Positions 61,540-64,000 of a stretch of 64,000 nt of DNA are shown piece by piece. This DNA comes from WTGA01 sp965231865 (lineage in GTDB: Bacteria; Pseudomonadota; Gammaproteobacteria; Arenicellales; Poriferihabitantaceae). Under the pieces are notes generated by a model. It was not told the DNA's origin and did no database searches. It saw only the letters and a program-made list of their open reading frames with translations. The stretch covers positions 372,001 to 436,000 of the forward strand of contig CBDDOJ010000002.1 in NCBI GenBank assembly GCA_965231865.1, read 5' to 3'. The translations under genes and the position numbers were made by a program. How positions within the stretch are numbered: the first letter of the stretch is position 1; every line of letters starts with the position of its first letter.

Positions 61540-64000
61540 CTAAAACAAGGATTCAGAAACGGATTCGGTGGAACCGGAACCGCTGCCGGGGTCCGCTGCT
61601 CCCACGGGGTTATTTGGTTCTGTCCCGGCCAGGTAGTACTCCAGGTAGCCTTCCGGGTCCTCGGGAGAGGTGACCCTGCCGGTTTCCGTGTTGATGAAGC
61701 GGGTGGTGATGTTCTTCGGTATGACCGGTGCCTGCTCCGGAAAATCCTGCAGGATCTGCCCCATGTAGTCCACCCAGATGGGCAGTGCCGCGGTGGCGCC
61801 GGATTCACGTCTGCCCAGGTGGGCGGGTTCATCGAATCCAACGAATACCGTGGTGGCGACTTCGGGGTTGAATCCGGAAAACCAGGCATCCCGAAAGTCA
61901 TTGGTGGTTCCCGTCTTTCCTGCCAGGTCCGAGCGGCCCAGCTGCAATGCACGCCGGCCGGTCCCGCTTTGTATGACCTGTTGCAAAAGACTCGTCATCA
62001 AAAATGCATTCTGTGGGGAGATTCCCTGGTTTTCCCCGCTTTGGGAGATGGCCCCTTCCCCGGCAGTTTCTCCGGTCTCCCGGTCCGCCGGGTCCTTCGC
62101 AGTGGTTTCTTCCTGCCGTGCAGGAAAAAGGGTGTTCTTTTCACCGTCGGGTCCCGCGCAGTCAACGCAGGCAAGGGGAGGCAGCGCCAGGCGATTTCCT
62201 TTTCTGTCTTCGATTTTTTCGATCAGGTACGGGGAGACCCGGTTGCCGCCATTGGCAAACACGGAAAAATACGACGCGAGATCCAAAGGCGTGACCGCGG
62301 TGCTGCCGAGTGCCAGGGAGAGATTCCCGGGAAGGTCCTTCGGGTTGAACCCGAACCGGGCAAGATGCTGGATGGTGTTGTCAATACCGAGTGCCCGCAG
62401 CAGGCGAACGGAAACGAGGTTGATGGAAAGGCTCAGCGCTTTTCGCAACCGGGTGGGGCCAAAAAACTTTTTGCTGTAGTTTTGCGGCCGCCAGATTCCT
62501 TCCAGGTCATCCTCGATGACAATGGGCGCGGCGCTGACCAGGCTGCTTGCCGTGAATCCATTGTCCAGGGCGGCGGAGTAAATGAACGGCTTGATATTGG
62601 ATCCGGGCTGGCGCTTGGCCTGGGTCGCGCGGTTGAATTTGCTCAGAAAGTAATCGAAACCGCCTGTGAGGGCCCGTATGGCACCGGTATGGGGGTCCAG
62701 GCTGACCAGTGCTCCGGATATTTCCGGCAACTGGGACAACATCCACCCGTCTTCATCCATTGGGCGGATATATACGATCTCACCGGAATGCAGGATGGCG
62801 CCGGCGCTGTCCGGTTCCGGCCCCAGGGAGTTTGGATTGATGTGTTTCCGGGCCCATTTCAGACCCTCCCAGGGCAATGTCACGGTCTGTGCCTGTGAAT
62901 GGATCACGGTGGCCGTTTTGTCATCGGTTTCCAGCACCAGGGCGGGCAGCACTTCCCGGCTTGACGGGTATCGCTGAAGAAGGCTTCGGATCTGTTCGTT
63001 GCGGTTTTCATCCGGGATGGAGGCCAGGTCGATCCTGTCTGCGGGTCCCCGGTATCCATGTCTGCGGTCATAGTTGAGCAGACCCTTTCGCAGCGCCTGG
63101 TTCGCCTTGGCCTGGTATTCGCTGTTTACCGTGAGGGTGACATTTAACCCCCTTTGGTAGACGTCATCGCCGAAACGCTCAAACACGAGCTGCCGGGCCA
63201 TTTCTGAAACGTATGGAGCCTGGAGCTCCACATCCGCAACATGTCGCCGGGCGGTAATGGGGGCCTTGATGGCCGTTTGATAGCTCAGGTCATCAATGCG
63301 GCCAAGTTCATGCAGCCGTTTTAGCACATACCCCCTTCTTTCCCGGGCCACCCCCGGATTCGATATCGGGTTGTTGGTGGAAGGGGCTTTGGGGAGCCCG
63401 GCCAGCATGGCAATTTCCGGCACGCTCAGATTCAGCAGGTCATCCCCATAATAAACCTGGGCGGCGGCGGCAAATCCATAGGCACGATGGCCCAGGAATA
63501 TCTTGTTCAGGTACAGCGCCAGGATCTCATCTTTGGTGAGGACTCTTTCCATGTTGAACGCGAGCAGAATTTCCTTGAGTTTGCGGGTGTAGGTTTTTTC
63601 CGGATTAAGGAAAAAATTCCGCGCAACCTGCATGGTGATGGTGCTGGCTCCCTGACTTCTTGACCTGCTTAAAAAATTGCTGATCGCCGCTCGGGCCAGG
63701 CCGGGAAAATCCACGCCCGTGTGATGATAAAAGCGGTCGTCCTCGGTGACCAGGATTGCATCAATGAGCAGGGGCGGCACATCGTCCAGTTTGAGGGGAA
63801 TCCGTCGTTCGTCCCCGTATTCAGCGATCAGCTTGTTGTCTGAGCTGTAAATCCGAAGCGGAATATTCAACGGGATCTTCCGGATTTCGTCCACAGTGGG
63901 CAATTCCTCAAGCAGGGCGGACGCATAGAACCCAAGACCCATTCCCAGGGTAATCACCACAATAAAACCGATATAAACCAGCCTGGTAAAGAGCCTGCCA
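61540..64000 (-). CDS. mrcA: Penicillin-binding protein 1A (5' end beyond the window)
   Basis: At least 820 residues; the frame continues past the window edge (…LVYIGFIVVITLGMG), so the start lies outside. Glycosyltransferase domain: EDDRFYHHTGVDFPGLARA and QGASTITMQVARNFF. Transpeptidase domain: PGSNIKPFIYSAAL with the active-site serine, the SIN motif in SLSINLVS, and KTGTTNDFRDAWF. Polymerises and crosslinks peptidoglycan at the inner membrane. Convergent with rpoH. Confidence 0.96.
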   Translation of the reverse strand, partial: GRLFTRLVYIGFIVVITLGMGLGFYASALLEELPTVDEIRKIPLNIPLRIYSSDNKLIAEYGDERRIPLKLDDVPPLLIDAILVTEDDRFYHHTGVDFPGLARAAISNFLSRSRSQGASTITMQVARNFFLNPEKTYTRKLKEILLAFNMERVLTKDEILALYLNKIFLGHRAYGFAAAAQVYYGDDLLNLSVPEIAMLAGLPKAPSTNNPISNPGVARERRGYVLKRLHELGRIDDLSYQTAIKAPITARRHVADVELQAPYVSEMARQLVFERFGDDVYQRGLNVTLTVNSEYQAKANQALRKGLLNYDRRHGYRGPADRIDLASIPDENRNEQIRSLLQRYPSSREVLPALVLETDDKTATVIHSQAQTVTLPWEGLKWARKHINPNSLGPEPDSAGAILHSGEIVYIRPMDEDGWMLSQLPEISGALVSLDPHTGAIRALTGGFDYFLSKFNRATQAKRQPGSNIKPFIYSAALDNGFTASSLVSAAPIVIEDDLEGIWRPQNYSKKFFGPTRLRKALSLSINLVSVRLLRALGIDNTIQHLARFGFNPKDLPGNLSLALGSTAVTPLDLASYFSVFANGGNRVSPYLIEKIEDRKGNRLALPPLACVDCAGPDGEKNTLFPARQEETTAKDPADRETGETAGEGAISQSGENQGISPQNAFLMTSLLQQVIQSGTGRRALQLGRSDLAGKTGTTNDFRDAWFSGFNPEVATTVFVGFDEPAHLGRRESGATAALPIWVDYMGQILQDFPEQAPVIPKNITTRFINTETGRVTSPEDPEGYLEYYLAGTEPNNPVGAADPGSGSGSTESVSESLF

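Noticed and set aside
1..64000. CRISPR arrays, rRNA or complete tRNA genes
   Set aside because: I found no regularly spaced repeats, no rRNA-like stretches and no foldable tRNA in reading both strands; a dedicated scan could not be run.

Overview
The window is about 64 kb of a GC-rich bacterial chromosome, almost certainly from a gammaproteobacterium. The evidence is gene content and order: nudJ-mnmA-purB, mutY-yggX, petABC-sspAB, hslVU, ubiE-ubiJ-ubiB, yejABEF and a sigma-32 gene. I cannot name a genus. Most of the window is housekeeping DNA, interrupted by patches of mobile and decaying accessory DNA.

Region by region: 1-1.4 kb holds a TnpB-type element (gene cut by the window edge) lodged in the 3' part of a uracil-DNA glycosylase gene. 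1.4-3.2 kb has dsbB and a quinone oxidoreductase. 3.2-5.8 kb is an accessory patch with a decayed PIN-toxin-like gene, a small partner ORF and a DUF262/DUF1524 protein. 6-21.3 kb is a long housekeeping stretch: pteridine reductase, MidA-type methyltransferase, uppP, a P-loop NTPase, metA, zapE, cysQ, adk with a very long lysine-rich tail, hemB, DUF971, ubiE-ubiJ-ubiB, gcdH and a GFA protein.

21.3-29.9 kb is accessory: a class III aminotransferase, a MNT/HEPN pair whose HEPN half is broken, a frameshifted IS630-type transposase, a SIR2-like protein with a secreted partner, and an IS66-like transposase followed by a truncated DUF4338 (DruA-like) gene. 29.9-37.7 kb is housekeeping on the minus strand (pyrD, a pseudouridine synthase, purB, mnmA, nudJ, a LysR regulator, yggX, mutY). 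37.9-39.7 kb is an intact-looking ISNCY-type insertion sequence with matching ends and a 4-bp AGTT target duplication. 40-43.7 kb is a distinctly AT-richer island: a secreted alpha/beta hydrolase, a decayed integrase-type transposase and three consecutive exported proteins of unknown function. The exported-protein part is bracketed by a 19-bp direct repeat and is followed by what looks like a group II intron fragment.

44-49.8 kb is the yejABEF-type peptide ABC transporter. It is followed by a two-gene unit with a retropepsin-like protease and its own terminator, a D-amino-acid/glycine oxidase-like flavoprotein, a pterin carbinolamine dehydratase and an SDR. 53.7-61.5 kb carries the cytochrome bc1 operon, sspAB, hslVU behind a candidate sigma-32 promoter, a PlsC-like acyltransferase and rpoH behind a perfect CIRCE element. 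The window ends inside a PBP1A gene.

Functionally, the heat-shock genes form a visible circuit: a CIRCE operator on rpoH and a sigma-32-like promoter on hslVU. The ubi genes and bc1 genes indicate a ubiquinone-based aerobic or microaerobic respiratory chain. The best candidates for undescribed biology are the SIR2/secreted-protein pair between two transposons, the AT-rich exported-protein island, the adenylate kinase fused to a histone-H1-like tail, and the small ORF/retropepsin unit.
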